From Methanobacteriota archaeon (GTDB lineage: Archaea; Thermoplasmatota; Poseidoniia; Poseidoniales; Poseidoniaceae), in contig PBUZ01000070.1 of NCBI GenBank assembly GCA_002728035.1, positions 1-12,888 of the forward strand: DNA of 12,888 bases, written 5' to 3'. Each line of letters begins with the position of its first letter. The first letter of the stretch is position 1. Below the pieces are notes generated by a model, which worked only from the letters and a program-made list of their open reading frames with translations, did not search any database and was not told where the DNA came from. A program made the translations under genes and the position numbers. This document shows positions 4,853 through 11,964 of the stretch, piece by piece.

Positions 4853-7230
4853 CAAAGCGGTGCGAGGTCGAGACTGCCCGACCAAATGTCAAGGCCACGC
4901 AGCCTGCACGGGAATCGCTGACCGAGCGTGAGGACGGTGCGATGTTCACCGTTGTGGTCGGGCTCGGCCGTGACGACCTTCAATCCGTGTTCGTCAACGA
5001 CCAAGCGTTCTTTTCCACCCAATTGGCGCAGATGCATACGGCCTGAAACGGCTCCGTCATCGGCCAAGTCGAGGAAAACCCATGGGCCGCGCAGACCCAC
5101 CACTCGGGCGTTGTAGGTGATGGACGGGTCCACGTTCCCGTCGCTTGACGTCGAATCAACGGTGCTCGCCTCTTGACCCAATCGCCCGCCACGCATCAGG
5201 TGGACATGGTAGGCGTTGGCGACCAGTTCCCATTCCATCCGTTTGGCCGTCAAACTTTGTTCGCTGCAATGTTCGGCCAACCGTGCCGTTTCATCGGCGT
5301 CGTGAACCCATTCACGGCCGTGGATGAAGGCCTTCAGTTGACGATGGACCATCAGGTCGGGATAGCGGCGGATGGGTGATGTGAAGTGAACATAGGCATC
5401 CAAATTGAGGCCAAAGTGGCCACCGTTTTCTTCGCTGTAGCGAGCGCGTTGCATTAGTTGGAAGAGGCCTTGGTCAACGATGCGGCGTGTCGTTTCCGTC
5501 AGATCACTGGCAGCCGTCTGCGCCGCCTGCAGCGAGGTCAAAATCCCGTTTCGAGCATCGGGGTCGATGACGCTTGCCAAGTAGGCAGGGACATCGTCCT
5601 CGGACGTCTCTTCCGCAAGTCCAGAAAGGTCAACGCCGCCTTGACCGAGGTTGGCCCAATCGCCGAGCAAATTGGAGAGTTCCTCTGTTTCGCTTTCACC
5701 GTGCTTTCGCAGGCTTGGCATGGGCAACTGAATCAAGATGTCCATCGCCGCCATCTTGGCGTTCAATTCCTCCACTTCGGGCCGGTCTGGCGGGGCGTGA
5801 CAGCGCCAAGGAAGTGGGGCGTCTTGTGCTCCCAGAAGGTGACCGACAGCAGCATTGGTGGCGACCATGAACGACTCGATCATTCGCGTGGCCTCGTTGG
5901 GCCATTTGACCTCCACACGCAGTTCATCGTCACCGTGGAGGCGAGGGCGCAATTCCGGATTGTTGAGATTCAACCGAATCTCCCTCTCCTGCCAGGCGGC
6001 AGCAAGGGCCAACATCTCGTCGTAGTCGTTGGTGTTCAACACCGCTCCGTAGGCGATGTTGGCTTTGACATGAATCACCGCTTCGTAGGCCGAGGTGTTC
6101 ACGATGGTGTTCTCGTCGTCAAGTTCCATCGCCACGACCATTGCCAAGCGGTCCACATCAGCGCGCAGCGAACACAGGTCATCTGCGAGTTTTGGTGGAA
6201 GCATCGGCAACACGGTGTGGGGCAAGTAGACAGAAGTGGCACGAGCAGCGGCAGCACGGTCCAGCGCGGTGTCGGCTTGGACATAATGCGCCACATCGGC
6301 GATGGCAACCCAAAGGGTTCGTACGCCGCCTTCCTCCACCAAGCAGACCGCATCGTCGAAATCCTTGGCGTCGGGTGGGTCGATGGTCACAAAAGGAAGG
6401 TGACGCAAATCGGTTCGTCCTTTCGCGACTTCTTCATCCCCCTCCACTTCTCCAAGGCGGTCGGCGTACGTCACCATCGAGGCATCGTAATGACGAGGGA
6501 AGGGGTTCTTTCCTTCCCGCTTTCGAGCATCCAAACGTGCGTCAAGCAATTCGCGCAGGTTCCATTGCTGGCCGGTCATCAAGAGCAAGGCCATCGCTGG
6601 GTCGTCGGAAGGGAAGCGAAGCCCAGAACGGCGGGCGGCACAGATGCGGGCCTCTCGAATCAAGTCAAAGCGCTGAAGGGAGGTTGTTCCCCCGTCGTCC
6701 AGCGCATACGATGCCGGCAAGGCCCCGCCACAAAGGAGGGCTGCCCAGACGCGTTCGAGCAGGACGTACTTCTCCACATCCGCTTCACTGGCATTGTCCG
6801 TTGTGAGTTTTGGTCGGCCCAGCAACGGTGTATCGTCTTTCCCGCCGTGGCGACTGAAGAAATCCTTCCATAATGCTGCTGCCCCTTCCAGTCGCTCAAG
6901 GGATTCTTTGGAGCGAAATTGAATCATCTTGTCCTCTATTGGGAGGATGTAGGTGCCTTCGTTGCGTCCGTGAGCGAGGCTCTCGTTGATGGTGCTGAGC
7001 AGGGCGCGCTCGGCTTTTGGGTCGCTGCTGAATTGCTGTGCTAAACCCTCTTTTTCACCGAGCCAAGCGACGATGGATGGCCCGTCCCAAAGGCGTTGCC
7101 AATCCTCGTCGTTGAAGTGTTGTGTCACACGACGCCAGAGTCGCTCATCAGGTGGGGACTGCGGGCCTTTCTTCTGTTTCCGTTGCCGATTGGAACCACC
7201 CCCTCGACCTCGGTGCTTACGGCCCGCCAT
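4852..7230 (-). CDS. RNB-family 3'-5' exoribonuclease (RNase II/R type)
   Basis: The 792-residue protein has the RNB catalytic domain of RNase II, RNase R and Dis3. The motif IDPPDAKDFDDAV gives Asp284, Asp290, Asp292 and Asp293, with the spacing of the four metal-binding Asp of RNase II. The second hallmark, SPIRRYPDLMVHR, lies at about 618-630. The last 100 residues look like an S1-type OB domain. Such enzymes degrade RNA hydrolytically from the 3' end, releasing nucleoside monophosphates. The N-terminal 270 residues start with a basic, Gly/Arg/Lys-rich tail and then a mostly helical region; I do not see the paired cold-shock domains usual for RNase II/R. The family is common in bacteria and eukaryotes and patchy in archaea. 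It follows a DnaJ gene by 38 bases on the same strand. Whether it is RNase R-like in activity on structured RNA cannot be told. Confidence 0.9.
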   Translation of the reverse strand: MAGRKHRGRGGGSNRQRKQKKGPQSPPDERLWRRVTQHFNDEDWQRLWDGPSIVAWLGEKEGLAQQFSSDPKAERALLSTINESLAHGRNEGTYILPIEDKMIQFRSKESLERLEGAAALWKDFFSRHGGKDDTPLLGRPKLTTDNASEADVEKYVLLERVWAALLCGGALPASYALDDGGTTSLQRFDLIREARICAARRSGLRFPSDDPAMALLLMTGQQWNLRELLDARLDARKREGKNPFPRHYDASMVTYADRLGEVEGDEEVAKGRTDLRHLPFVTIDPPDAKDFDDAVCLVEEGGVRTLWVAIADVAHYVQADTALDRAAAARATSVYLPHTVLPMLPPKLADDLCSLRADVDRLAMVVAMELDDENTIVNTSAYEAVIHVKANIAYGAVLNTNDYDEMLALAAAWQEREIRLNLNNPELRPRLHGDDELRVEVKWPNEATRMIESFMVATNAAVGHLLGAQDAPLPWRCHAPPDRPEVEELNAKMAAMDILIQLPMPSLRKHGESETEELSNLLGDWANLGQGGVDLSGLAEETSEDDVPAYLASVIDPDARNGILTSLQAAQTAASDLTETTRRIVDQGLFQLMQRARYSEENGGHFGLNLDAYVHFTSPIRRYPDLMVHRQLKAFIHGREWVHDADETARLAEHCSEQSLTAKRMEWELVANAYHVHLMRGGRLGQEASTVDSTSSDGNVDPSITYNARVVGLRGPWVFLDLADDGAVSGRMHLRQLGGKERLVVDEHGLKVVTAEPDHNGEHRTVLTLGQRFPCRLRGLDIWSGSLDLAPL

Positions 7231-7268
7231 GATGCAGGGTTCGGTTGAGGTGTCAAGAAGTCAGCGAT

Positions 7269-8177
7269 TCACAAACCACTCTCACGCAGGGCTTCGAGCG
7301 CTGCCTTTTGCTCGTCGCTCAGCGTTTCTTGCTCCGCAAGGGTGAACTCAAGGGTCAAGTCTCCGCCGTTGTAGCCAGCCTTGGCCATGCGACGGCGGTC
7401 GCCGACGAGGGTGTTGGCGGCCACGGACAACTTGCCGACCTTTCCCGAGGGCAGGCGCACCTCGACTTTTCCGCCCAACATCAACACCGAATAGGGAACG
7501 GGCACCTCCTGGATAAGTTGGTCATCCTCCCAGCGATAGGCCTCTCCAGCATCGATGCGTACGGTGACGATCACGTCGCCGCGCTCTCCTTCGGGATGGT
7601 CGTGACCTTGGCCTTTGAGCGTCTTCGTCGTGCCGTGGTGAACGCCTGCATCGAGTCGAAGTTTCATCGTCGTGCGTTTGGTTTCCATGCTCGTCCCTTG
7701 TTTCTTGAACCGCTTGAAGGAGAATTCGAACTGACCACCGGTCGTCGCTTGTTCCATCGTGATGTCGAGGCCGACGTTGATGGCCGCTGCCTTCGGTTGT
7801 TGAGCAGGCGCTTGGCGGCGTGGTTGACGAGGCATGCCGCCCATGCCGCCGCCGAACATTTGACCGAGGATATCGTCAAGACCGCCACCGCCCATGCCGC
7901 CGAAGTTCATCGATGGCCCGCCACGTCCACGACCTCCCATGCCGCCACCGAACATGTTGCGCATTTGCTCCTGCTGGTCGTGCTCACGGCGTGCTTCGGG
8001 TGTGCCAATGGCGTCGTAGGCAGCCTGAACATCCTTGAATTTGGCCTCAGCACCCGCATCGCCTTTGTTGCGGTCTGGATGGTACTGGCGCGCCAATTTG
8101 CGAAAGGCTCGTTTGATTTCACCGTCGCTGGCGTTGCGGTTTACACCCAAGACCTCGTAGGGGTTACGGTCTGCCAT
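7269..8177 (-). CDS. Class B DnaJ/Hsp40 co-chaperone (CbpA-like)
   Basis: This 302-residue protein begins with a full J domain (residues about 4-70) containing the HPD motif at 33-35, which stimulates the ATPase of DnaK/Hsp70. A Gly-rich region follows (about 75-125), with Met and Phe in GGGMGG-type repeats in place of the usual Gly/Phe region. There is no Cys-rich zinc-finger domain. Two beta-rich client-binding domains occupy the C-terminal half (for example TTKTLKGQG and [10 protein letters not shown]), as in CbpA-type class B J proteins. The partner Hsp70 is not in this window. The ATG at 8177 was chosen because the J domain begins directly after it; an upstream in-frame GTG at 8204 would add nine residues without obvious purpose. 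It lies between a membrane protein gene (57 bases upstream) and the exoribonuclease gene (38 bases downstream), all on one strand. Confidence 0.9.
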   Translation of the reverse strand: MADRNPYEVLGVNRNASDGEIKRAFRKLARQYHPDRNKGDAGAEAKFKDVQAAYDAIGTPEARREHDQQEQMRNMFGGGMGGRGRGGPSMNFGGMGGGGLDDILGQMFGGGMGGMPRQPRRQAPAQQPKAAAINVGLDITMEQATTGGQFEFSFKRFKKQGTSMETKRTTMKLRLDAGVHHGTTKTLKGQGHDHPEGERGDVIVTVRIDAGEAYRWEDDQLIQEVPVPYSVLMLGGKVEVRLPSGKVGKLSVAANTLVGDRRRMAKAGYNGGDLTLEFTLAEQETLSDEQKAALEALRESGL

Positions 8178-8209
8178 CGGCTTGCCGACAGTCGCCCGTC
8201 CCACATCAA

Positions 8210-8225
8210 CCCTCCCCTTGGAGGG
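8210..8225 (-). terminator. GC-rich hairpin between two same-strand genes
   Basis: CCCTCC and GGAGGG form a perfect six-pair stem with a four-base loop, ten bases after the stop of the membrane protein gene and 33 bases before the DnaJ start. No T-run follows. It could stabilise the upstream mRNA end, attenuate reading into dnaJ, or act as a 5' leader structure. Confidence 0.35.
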
Positions 8226-8234
8226 TGAAGCAAA

Positions 8235-9062
8235 TCAAACAGGAGGCCAAGGCGGTGTTCCGTTGTTCTGCGGTTGTGGTGCAGGTGGTGCCGCAGGGGG
8301 ATGCGTGGGCGCAGGAGCCGCAGGCGCAGGTGCAGGAGCCGCAGGTATGGGAGCCGCAGGTGCAGGAGCAGGAACCATTGGTGCAGGAGCAGGGGCAACC
8401 GCAACCATTGGTGCGGACGGGCGTTGAGCCACCGGTGCTGCGGGCTGAGTGGAAGCAAGCATAGTTGCTTGACGACCTCCAAGAACTTGCGTTTGTGCTT
8501 GCTCAACAAAAGTTTCCCCGAGTGAAGCGCTGCTGATCAACGAATTGACATACGCAATGGTGCTTTCGACCCGCTTGATGTCAACGCCCACGCCTTCGAG
8601 GACGGAGGCCTTGAAGGCGAAACCGTAGGTGCCTCCACCGCTCGTTTCAAATCCCATGAACATGGTTTTCTGAAGATAGTAGTAGAGCAAGCCACAGATG
8701 GACAAAAACGCAAAGAATCCAAAGAAAACCCCTCCATCTTCCATGAAGGCGAGCGAAAGACCAACAAAAAACATCAAACCAGCGAAGACAAGCGCCCAAA
8801 ACGGCTTTTTGTAACCGCCCACAAATGCACCGATGTTGGCCAGCGGCGTCGAGACTTGATTCATGCCGAACACCGATGAATTTTGGAAAGAGATCGACCC
8901 ACGCGTGACCCTCAACGAGCTGTTTGGATCCAAGCCGACCAGCGTGAGAAGGAAACTGATGATACCTGGTTGTCGCGCTTCAATCCAAACATTGGCTCCT
9001 GAAGTGCCGGTTTCATCGATTTGAAATCTTCGTAAGACAAGTGCACTACCGGAAATGTTCAT
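8235..9062 (-). CDS. Two-TM membrane protein with PH-like N-terminus and Pro/Ala-rich tail
   Basis: The product is 275 residues from the ATG at 9062. The N-terminal 90 residues (LVGLDPNSSLRVTRGSI and onwards to GYKKP) read as alternating beta strands, like membrane-anchored PH-type domains of small prokaryotic membrane proteins. Two helices follow (PFWALVFAGLMFFVGLSLAF and the segment from GVFFGFFAF to LLYYYL). A soluble part of about 70 residues (FETSGGGTYGFAFKASVLEG) comes next, and the last 65 residues are almost only Pro, Ala and Gln with PAPAP runs. The tail is probably unstructured and may span or protrude from the envelope, or bind partners. No enzyme motif is visible. An in-frame ATG at 9095 exists; 9062 is preferred because the fold starts there, but the choice is not firm. 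Confidence 0.72.
   Translation of the reverse strand: MNISGSALVLRRFQIDETGTSGANVWIEARQPGIISFLLTLVGLDPNSSLRVTRGSISFQNSSVFGMNQVSTPLANIGAFVGGYKKPFWALVFAGLMFFVGLSLAFMEDGGVFFGFFAFLSICGLLYYYLQKTMFMGFETSGGGTYGFAFKASVLEGVGVDIKRVESTIAYVNSLISSASLGETFVEQAQTQVLGGRQATMLASTQPAAPVAQRPSAPMVAVAPAPAPMVPAPAPAAPIPAAPAPAPAAPAPTHPPAAPPAPQPQNNGTPPWPPV
8308..8420. repeat. Low-complexity repeat coding for Pro/Ala runs
   Basis: Short units of the type GCAGGAGCC and GCAGGTGCA recur imperfectly in this stretch. On the minus strand they encode the APAPAAP and APMVPAP runs of the membrane protein tail. The length is likely to vary between strains by slippage. Confidence 0.6.
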
Positions 9063-9113
9063 GTTTGACTTTGAAATATGGAGACAAATGAACATTGCGT
9101 ATCTGCGGAGTCG

Positions 9114-9120
9114 TTATAAT
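9114..9120 (+). promoter_or_regulatory. TATA box upstream of secE
   Basis: TTATAAT lies about 40 bases before the secE ATG. With an archaeal spacing of about 26 bases the transcript would start near 9143 and carry a short leader containing the GAGGT ribosome site. The motif is nearly symmetrical and lies in a divergent intergenic region, so it might also serve the minus-strand membrane protein gene. Confidence 0.5.
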
Positions 9121-9145
9121 GAGGGGGTTGGTGGCTCGGTAGGCT

Positions 9146-9150
9146 GAGGT
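9146..9150 (+). promoter_or_regulatory. Ribosome binding site of secE
   Basis: GAGGT lies six bases before the ATG at 9157 and is complementary to the 3' end of archaeal 16S rRNA. It supports this ATG and a leadered transcript, unlike the leaderless layout suggested for several neighbours. Confidence 0.55.
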
Positions 9151-9156
9151 TAGACC

Positions 9157-9429
9157 ATGTCTGACGAAAAGAACGCCACCAAGACCTTCGAGATGAAGGT
9201 TCAGGAGCAACAGGACAAGATTGAGGCACAGTTCCGCAAGATTACCCGTGGCTCGTGGGCCCGAATCATTCGCATGGCGCGCAAGCCGTCCAAGCAGGAA
9301 TTTCGTCAAACGGCGATTATCTGTGGCATTGGTCTCTTTGTGCTGGGTGCCATTGGGTTCGCCATCCTGGTGGTCATGGACAACTTCCTGCCCTGGTTGA
9401 TTCACGATGTCTTTGGCATCGGTAACTGA
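9157..9429 (+). CDS. secE: Preprotein translocase subunit SecE/Sec61-gamma
   Basis: The 90-residue protein has the shape of archaeal Sec61-gamma. A long charged amphipathic helix (about residues 10-50, with EQQDKIEAQF and SWARIIRMARKPSKQEF) is followed by one membrane helix (about 54-80, AIICGIGLFVLGAIGF onwards). The RMARKPSKQEF segment just before the membrane helix matches the conserved hinge of the family. The protein clamps the SecY/Sec61-alpha channel in the membrane. It is directly followed by spt5, the order found in many archaea, and that neighbour supports the call. The N-terminal 20 residues are somewhat longer than usual for archaeal versions. A TATA box and a GAGGT site precede it. 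Confidence 0.92.
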   Translation: MSDEKNATKTFEMKVQEQQDKIEAQFRKITRGSWARIIRMARKPSKQEFRQTAIICGIGLFVLGAIGFAILVVMDNFLPWLIHDVFGIGN

Positions 9430-9433
9430 GATT

Positions 9434-9437
9434 GGAG
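9434..9437 (+). promoter_or_regulatory. Ribosome binding site and start choice for spt5
   Basis: GGAG is followed by GTG and three consecutive ATG codons (9439, 9442, 9445, 9448), all in frame. Spacing from GGAG is four bases to the ATG at 9442 and seven to 9445. Any of them gives nearly the same protein; the exact initiator cannot be decided from sequence. Confidence 0.45.
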
Positions 9438-9441
9438 TGTG

Positions 9442-10365
9442 ATGATGATGACGGAAGCATTCGTAGCCTTTGTTCGCCATGAAGAGAAACTGCTGTTGCT
9501 CAAGCGCAACGGTTCCGCCGAACATTTTTCCGACCTTTGGGACGGCGTTTGGGGTGTTGGAAACACGCCTGAGGAAGTCTTGGAGCGCGTCGCCCAGTCC
9601 ACCGGTATCCCCATCGATGACCTTCACTACCATGGATCAGGACCTGAGCGCGGGATCGACATGGGTCGTGACCTCGTCGATGTGATTCCCGTTCTTGTGG
9701 TGAGCAGCAGCGACGAGATTTCTCCGTCCGGCATCTACACCATCGGTGAATGGGTTGACCCCGGTAGCATCAAGGATTACAACTGCATCTTCTCCAACCT
9801 CGACATGGAAAACGCCGACGGATTGTTCCGTGAAATGTACGGCAGCGTTGGCTCTTTCCTTTACATCATCAAGACCGCCATCAACTCCGAACAGCGCGTC
9901 GCTGACGAAATGTACGCTCGCCTTCACGGCAGCGGTTCGATGGTGTCCCTGCAGGAAGAGATCATGTCCATCCTTCACCCACCGGCCATGCGCGGCTACG
10001 TGTTTGTGGAGTCCAGCGCTCAACACCACGTTGAGAAGCTCATCGGGCGCTCAGGTGGCCGAGACCCATCGGCTCGTCGTGGTATCAACCAGTCCCCTCT
10101 CAGGAACGCCAAGAGCGTGCTTCCTGGTGAAGCCCCGCTTGAGGACATTCTTCCCTACTTGGAGCCCAAGGCCGTCACCAGCGGTATCGAGGTCGGCTGC
10201 ATCGTCGAAATCGTCACGGGCGCCTTCAAGGGCGAGAAGGCTCGTATCACCAGCGTGTCCGAATCCAAGGAAGAGGTCAGCATGGAATTGTACGAGCAAA
10301 TCATCCCAATGACGCTCAACATGCGCGGTGACCACGTCCGTGTCATCGAGCGCGTTGGCGAGTGA
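9442..10365 (+). CDS. spt5: Transcription elongation factor Spt5 with an N-terminal Nudix-like domain
   Basis: The 307-residue product is about twice the length of a normal archaeal Spt5 (near 150). Residues about 139-245 form the NGN domain, with the opening FLYIIKTA, the core RGYVFVES, and the linker PGEAPLEDILPYLEPK. Residues 247-307 form the KOW domain with VEIVTGAFKGEKARI. Spt5 binds the RNA polymerase clamp with Spt4 and promotes processive elongation. The first 135 residues look like a Nudix fold: opening strand AFVAFVRHEEKLLLLKR, then GVWGVGNTPEEVLERVAQSTGI in the position of the Nudix box, and a late strand GEWVDPGSIKDY. The box is degenerate: the catalytic R-E pair reads E48-R49 and the E-E pair reads Q52-S53, so hydrolysis is unlikely. 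It lies 12 bases after secE and is probably co-transcribed. Confidence 0.9.
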   Translation: MMMTEAFVAFVRHEEKLLLLKRNGSAEHFSDLWDGVWGVGNTPEEVLERVAQSTGIPIDDLHYHGSGPERGIDMGRDLVDVIPVLVVSSSDEISPSGIYTIGEWVDPGSIKDYNCIFSNLDMENADGLFREMYGSVGSFLYIIKTAINSEQRVADEMYARLHGSGSMVSLQEEIMSILHPPAMRGYVFVESSAQHHVEKLIGRSGGRDPSARRGINQSPLRNAKSVLPGEAPLEDILPYLEPKAVTSGIEVGCIVEIVTGAFKGEKARITSVSESKEEVSMELYEQIIPMTLNMRGDHVRVIERVGE

Positions 10366-10386
10366 TGCTTCGCTCTGGTTGAACGG

Positions 10387-11184
10387 TCACGCGTAGGCGA
10401 TGATCATCAACAAGCAAAGTGCGATCAAACCGATCACCAACAGAGCATCCAATCCTTGCTTGTGAACGTCGGCTACCGACGATTTTGTTTTTTGATCGCC
10501 AAACAGGAATAAGATAAACAGTTCAGGGAGGCAACAGATTGCCACCGCACCACATGCCTCCAAGCCTCCGATCATGATACAAAGCAACGCAACAGGAAGG
10601 AAGCAAATCAAGTACAGGACGTGCCAATCATTGGTGCCTGATGAAACTGGAATCTCCTTTTTGGTTTCCATTGCGGCAGCAGCCACGGGCTCGGGCTGCT
10701 CCTCCAGCATGCTCGCCCAGAATGAATAGGTCTCTTCCCCATCGTCAATCCAGGGATTGTCTGATCTTGCCTCCAAGGCTGCTGAAGATGATTTTGCTTT
10801 CATCTCCTCAATGGGTTGATTGGCGATGACGACTGTTTTTGGTAGGGATTTCCTTGGTTGGCCTTTGCTTGCACCCACAACGAGGAAGAACATCCCAAAC
10901 ACGAGTGAGAAGGCGGCGAACAGGCCAACTGCTTCCCGGTCAGTCTCGGGGACCAAATCGAGGAAGAGAAACAAGAGCATGAACGCGGCCAAAAGGCTCA
11001 CACCAATGCGCACTTGAAGATGGCCGCCTGCTGGTGTATGTGGGGCCTCTACTCGCGTGACGGCTTTGACCGGTGGAGGTAGGCCTTCATCGTCAAGAAC
11101 GACTTCCTCCTCAGCCTCTTCGAGTTCAGGACCCCGAATGATGATGGCTTCGGGGCGCAATGCATCCGATGACCCTTCGGTCAT
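10387..11184 (-). CDS. Multi-TM membrane protein of unknown function
   Basis: The product is 265 residues from the ATG at 11184. It has an N-terminal soluble tail of about 60 residues with an acidic run (ELEEAEEEVVLDDEG), two helices (VSLLAAFMLLFLFLDLV and VGLFAAFSLVFGMFFLVVGA), an acidic soluble loop of about 85 residues, then three more helices, the last ending at the C-terminus (LLVIGLIALCLLMIIAYA). Helix 4 contains a C-x5-CC pattern. No family is recognised. Residues 11-18 (PEAIIIRG) resemble the PQPILIQG motif of the next gene upstream. The ATG is chosen because a TATA box lies about 26 bases upstream and no ribosome site is seen; an in-frame TTG at 11205 is unlikely. It converges on spt5 with 21 bases between the stops. 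Confidence 0.75.
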   Translation of the reverse strand: MTEGSSDALRPEAIIIRGPELEEAEEEVVLDDEGLPPPVKAVTRVEAPHTPAGGHLQVRIGVSLLAAFMLLFLFLDLVPETDREAVGLFAAFSLVFGMFFLVVGASKGQPRKSLPKTVVIANQPIEEMKAKSSSAALEARSDNPWIDDGEETYSFWASMLEEQPEPVAAAAMETKKEIPVSSGTNDWHVLYLICFLPVALLCIMIGGLEACGAVAICCLPELFILFLFGDQKTKSSVADVHKQGLDALLVIGLIALCLLMIIAYA

Positions 11185-11203
11185 GAACCGAATTTGACTG
11201 TCC

Positions 11204-11214
11204 AAAAATATAGG
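11204..11214 (-). promoter_or_regulatory. TATA box for the gene at 11184
   Basis: The minus strand reads CCTATATTTTT, centred about 25 bases before the ATG at 11184, the archaeal distance for a leaderless transcript. It gives this gene its own promoter even though a gene lies close upstream on the same strand. Confidence 0.55.
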
Positions 11215-11240
11215 ATTTTTTCCGATACAGAGAACTTGTG

Positions 11241-11260
11241 ACGAGGTTATTCTTCCTCGT
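11241..11260 (-). terminator. Hairpin across a stop codon
   Basis: ACGAGG (11241-11246) and CCTCGT (11255-11260) pair perfectly around an eight-base loop that contains the TAA stop of the upstream membrane protein gene (11249-11247). A T-rich stretch (TATATTTTT) occurs 30 bases further on in the minus direction. It may mark the mRNA end between the two genes. Confidence 0.3.
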
Positions 11261-11894
11261 TTCGAACTTCATTGAGCCGTTGTTCAAGTTGAACCATGCA
11301 CTCTTTCATTTGCGATTTGTGGTTAGAGGATGTTACAAACCCGATAAACAAGGAAACGAATGCCAGCCCGAAGAGAAAGTCTGTGGCACCAAAAAGATAC
11401 CCAAATTCAACGCTCGAAAAGAAGAGAACCAGGGCAGCAACCTTCCAAATCTGGGATCGATTCTTTGGAGGAAGGATGTTGGCTTGTTCAAGCGCATCGC
11501 ATTGTGCCGCCAATAGTGAACGATGCCAAGTGTAATCTCGATACGAGATGATGAAGGCCATCAAGAGGCCGAGAAGAACGGAGCCACAGCAGAGGACCTC
11601 CTCCTCTTCGAACAAGACATCGCCATCGGTGATGATGAGAATGAAAAGAGGAATTCCGAACGTGAACAAAAGGGCAAGACCACCCAATCTGATGTTGGAA
11701 GTTTTTGTCCCTGAAATGAAGTTCACGCGACTCAATGCCTTTCGTAGTTCTCCAGAGGTGTCGTTCTTAGAATCGTTGAAAGAAGATGGCGGATTGAGCG
11801 CTGTGGGCCTTGAATCTGCACTCAACTCAAGGCTCGCGTCTCCCTGAATGAGAATGGGCTGAGGCGGCGCGTTGACCTGCCCGTCGCCGTCCAT
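11247..11894 (-). CDS. Four-TM membrane protein of unknown function
   Basis: This 215-residue protein has a Ser/Asp/Pro-rich soluble tail (1-65), two helices (LGGLALLFTFGIPLFILIIT and VLCCGSVLLGLLMAFIISY), a short soluble hairpin with NILPPKN, two more helices (WKVAALVLFFSSVEFGYLF and DFLFGLAFVSLFIGFV), and a charged C-terminal helix (QLEQRLNEVRNEEE) likely to form a coiled coil. The paired helices with a charged tail suggest an oligomeric membrane scaffold, but I recognise no family. Residues 10-16 (PPQPILI) are identical to residues 36-42 of the 12-TM protein at 3544. The start ATG at 11894 has a weak TATA-like CTAAAC about 27 bases upstream. It lies upstream of the gene at 11184 on the same strand with a promoter between them. 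Confidence 0.75.
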   Translation of the reverse strand: MDGDGQVNAPPQPILIQGDASLELSADSRPTALNPPSSFNDSKNDTSGELRKALSRVNFISGTKTSNIRLGGLALLFTFGIPLFILIITDGDVLFEEEEVLCCGSVLLGLLMAFIISYRDYTWHRSLLAAQCDALEQANILPPKNRSQIWKVAALVLFFSSVEFGYLFGATDFLFGLAFVSLFIGFVTSSNHKSQMKECMVQLEQRLNEVRNEEE

Positions 11895-11896
11895 AC

Positions 11897-11912
11897 GAGC
11901 GTTTCACCGCTC
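11897..11912. repeat. Small inverted repeat before the start codon
   Basis: GAGCG (11897-11901) and CGCTC (11908-11912) are separated by six bases, between the weak TATA-like element and the ATG at 11894. It could be a regulatory site or a chance palindrome. Confidence 0.2.
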
Positions 11913-11930
11913 TCTCGTTTAGGTGTTTTT

Positions 11931-11951
11931 CGTCTGCAAAGCGGTCAGACG
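11931..11951. repeat. Intergenic inverted repeat
   Basis: CGTCTG (11931-11936) and CAGACG (11946-11951) pair perfectly around nine bases, 14 bases after the stop of the repeat-rich surface protein. The flanking run is A-rich on the minus strand and not T-rich, so it does not look like a standard terminator for that gene. It may be an mRNA-end hairpin. Confidence 0.3.
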
Positions 11952-11964
11952 CTCAGTTTGAGCA

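Noticed and set aside
5458..6873. Long open frame (471 codons) on the plus strand
   Set aside because: It lies wholly antisense to the exoribonuclease gene, whose protein has intact catalytic motifs. The antisense translation has no domain features and is explained by codon bias.
7245..8228. Open frame of 327 codons on the plus strand
   Set aside because: It is the antisense shadow of the DnaJ gene, which has a clear J domain and HPD motif.
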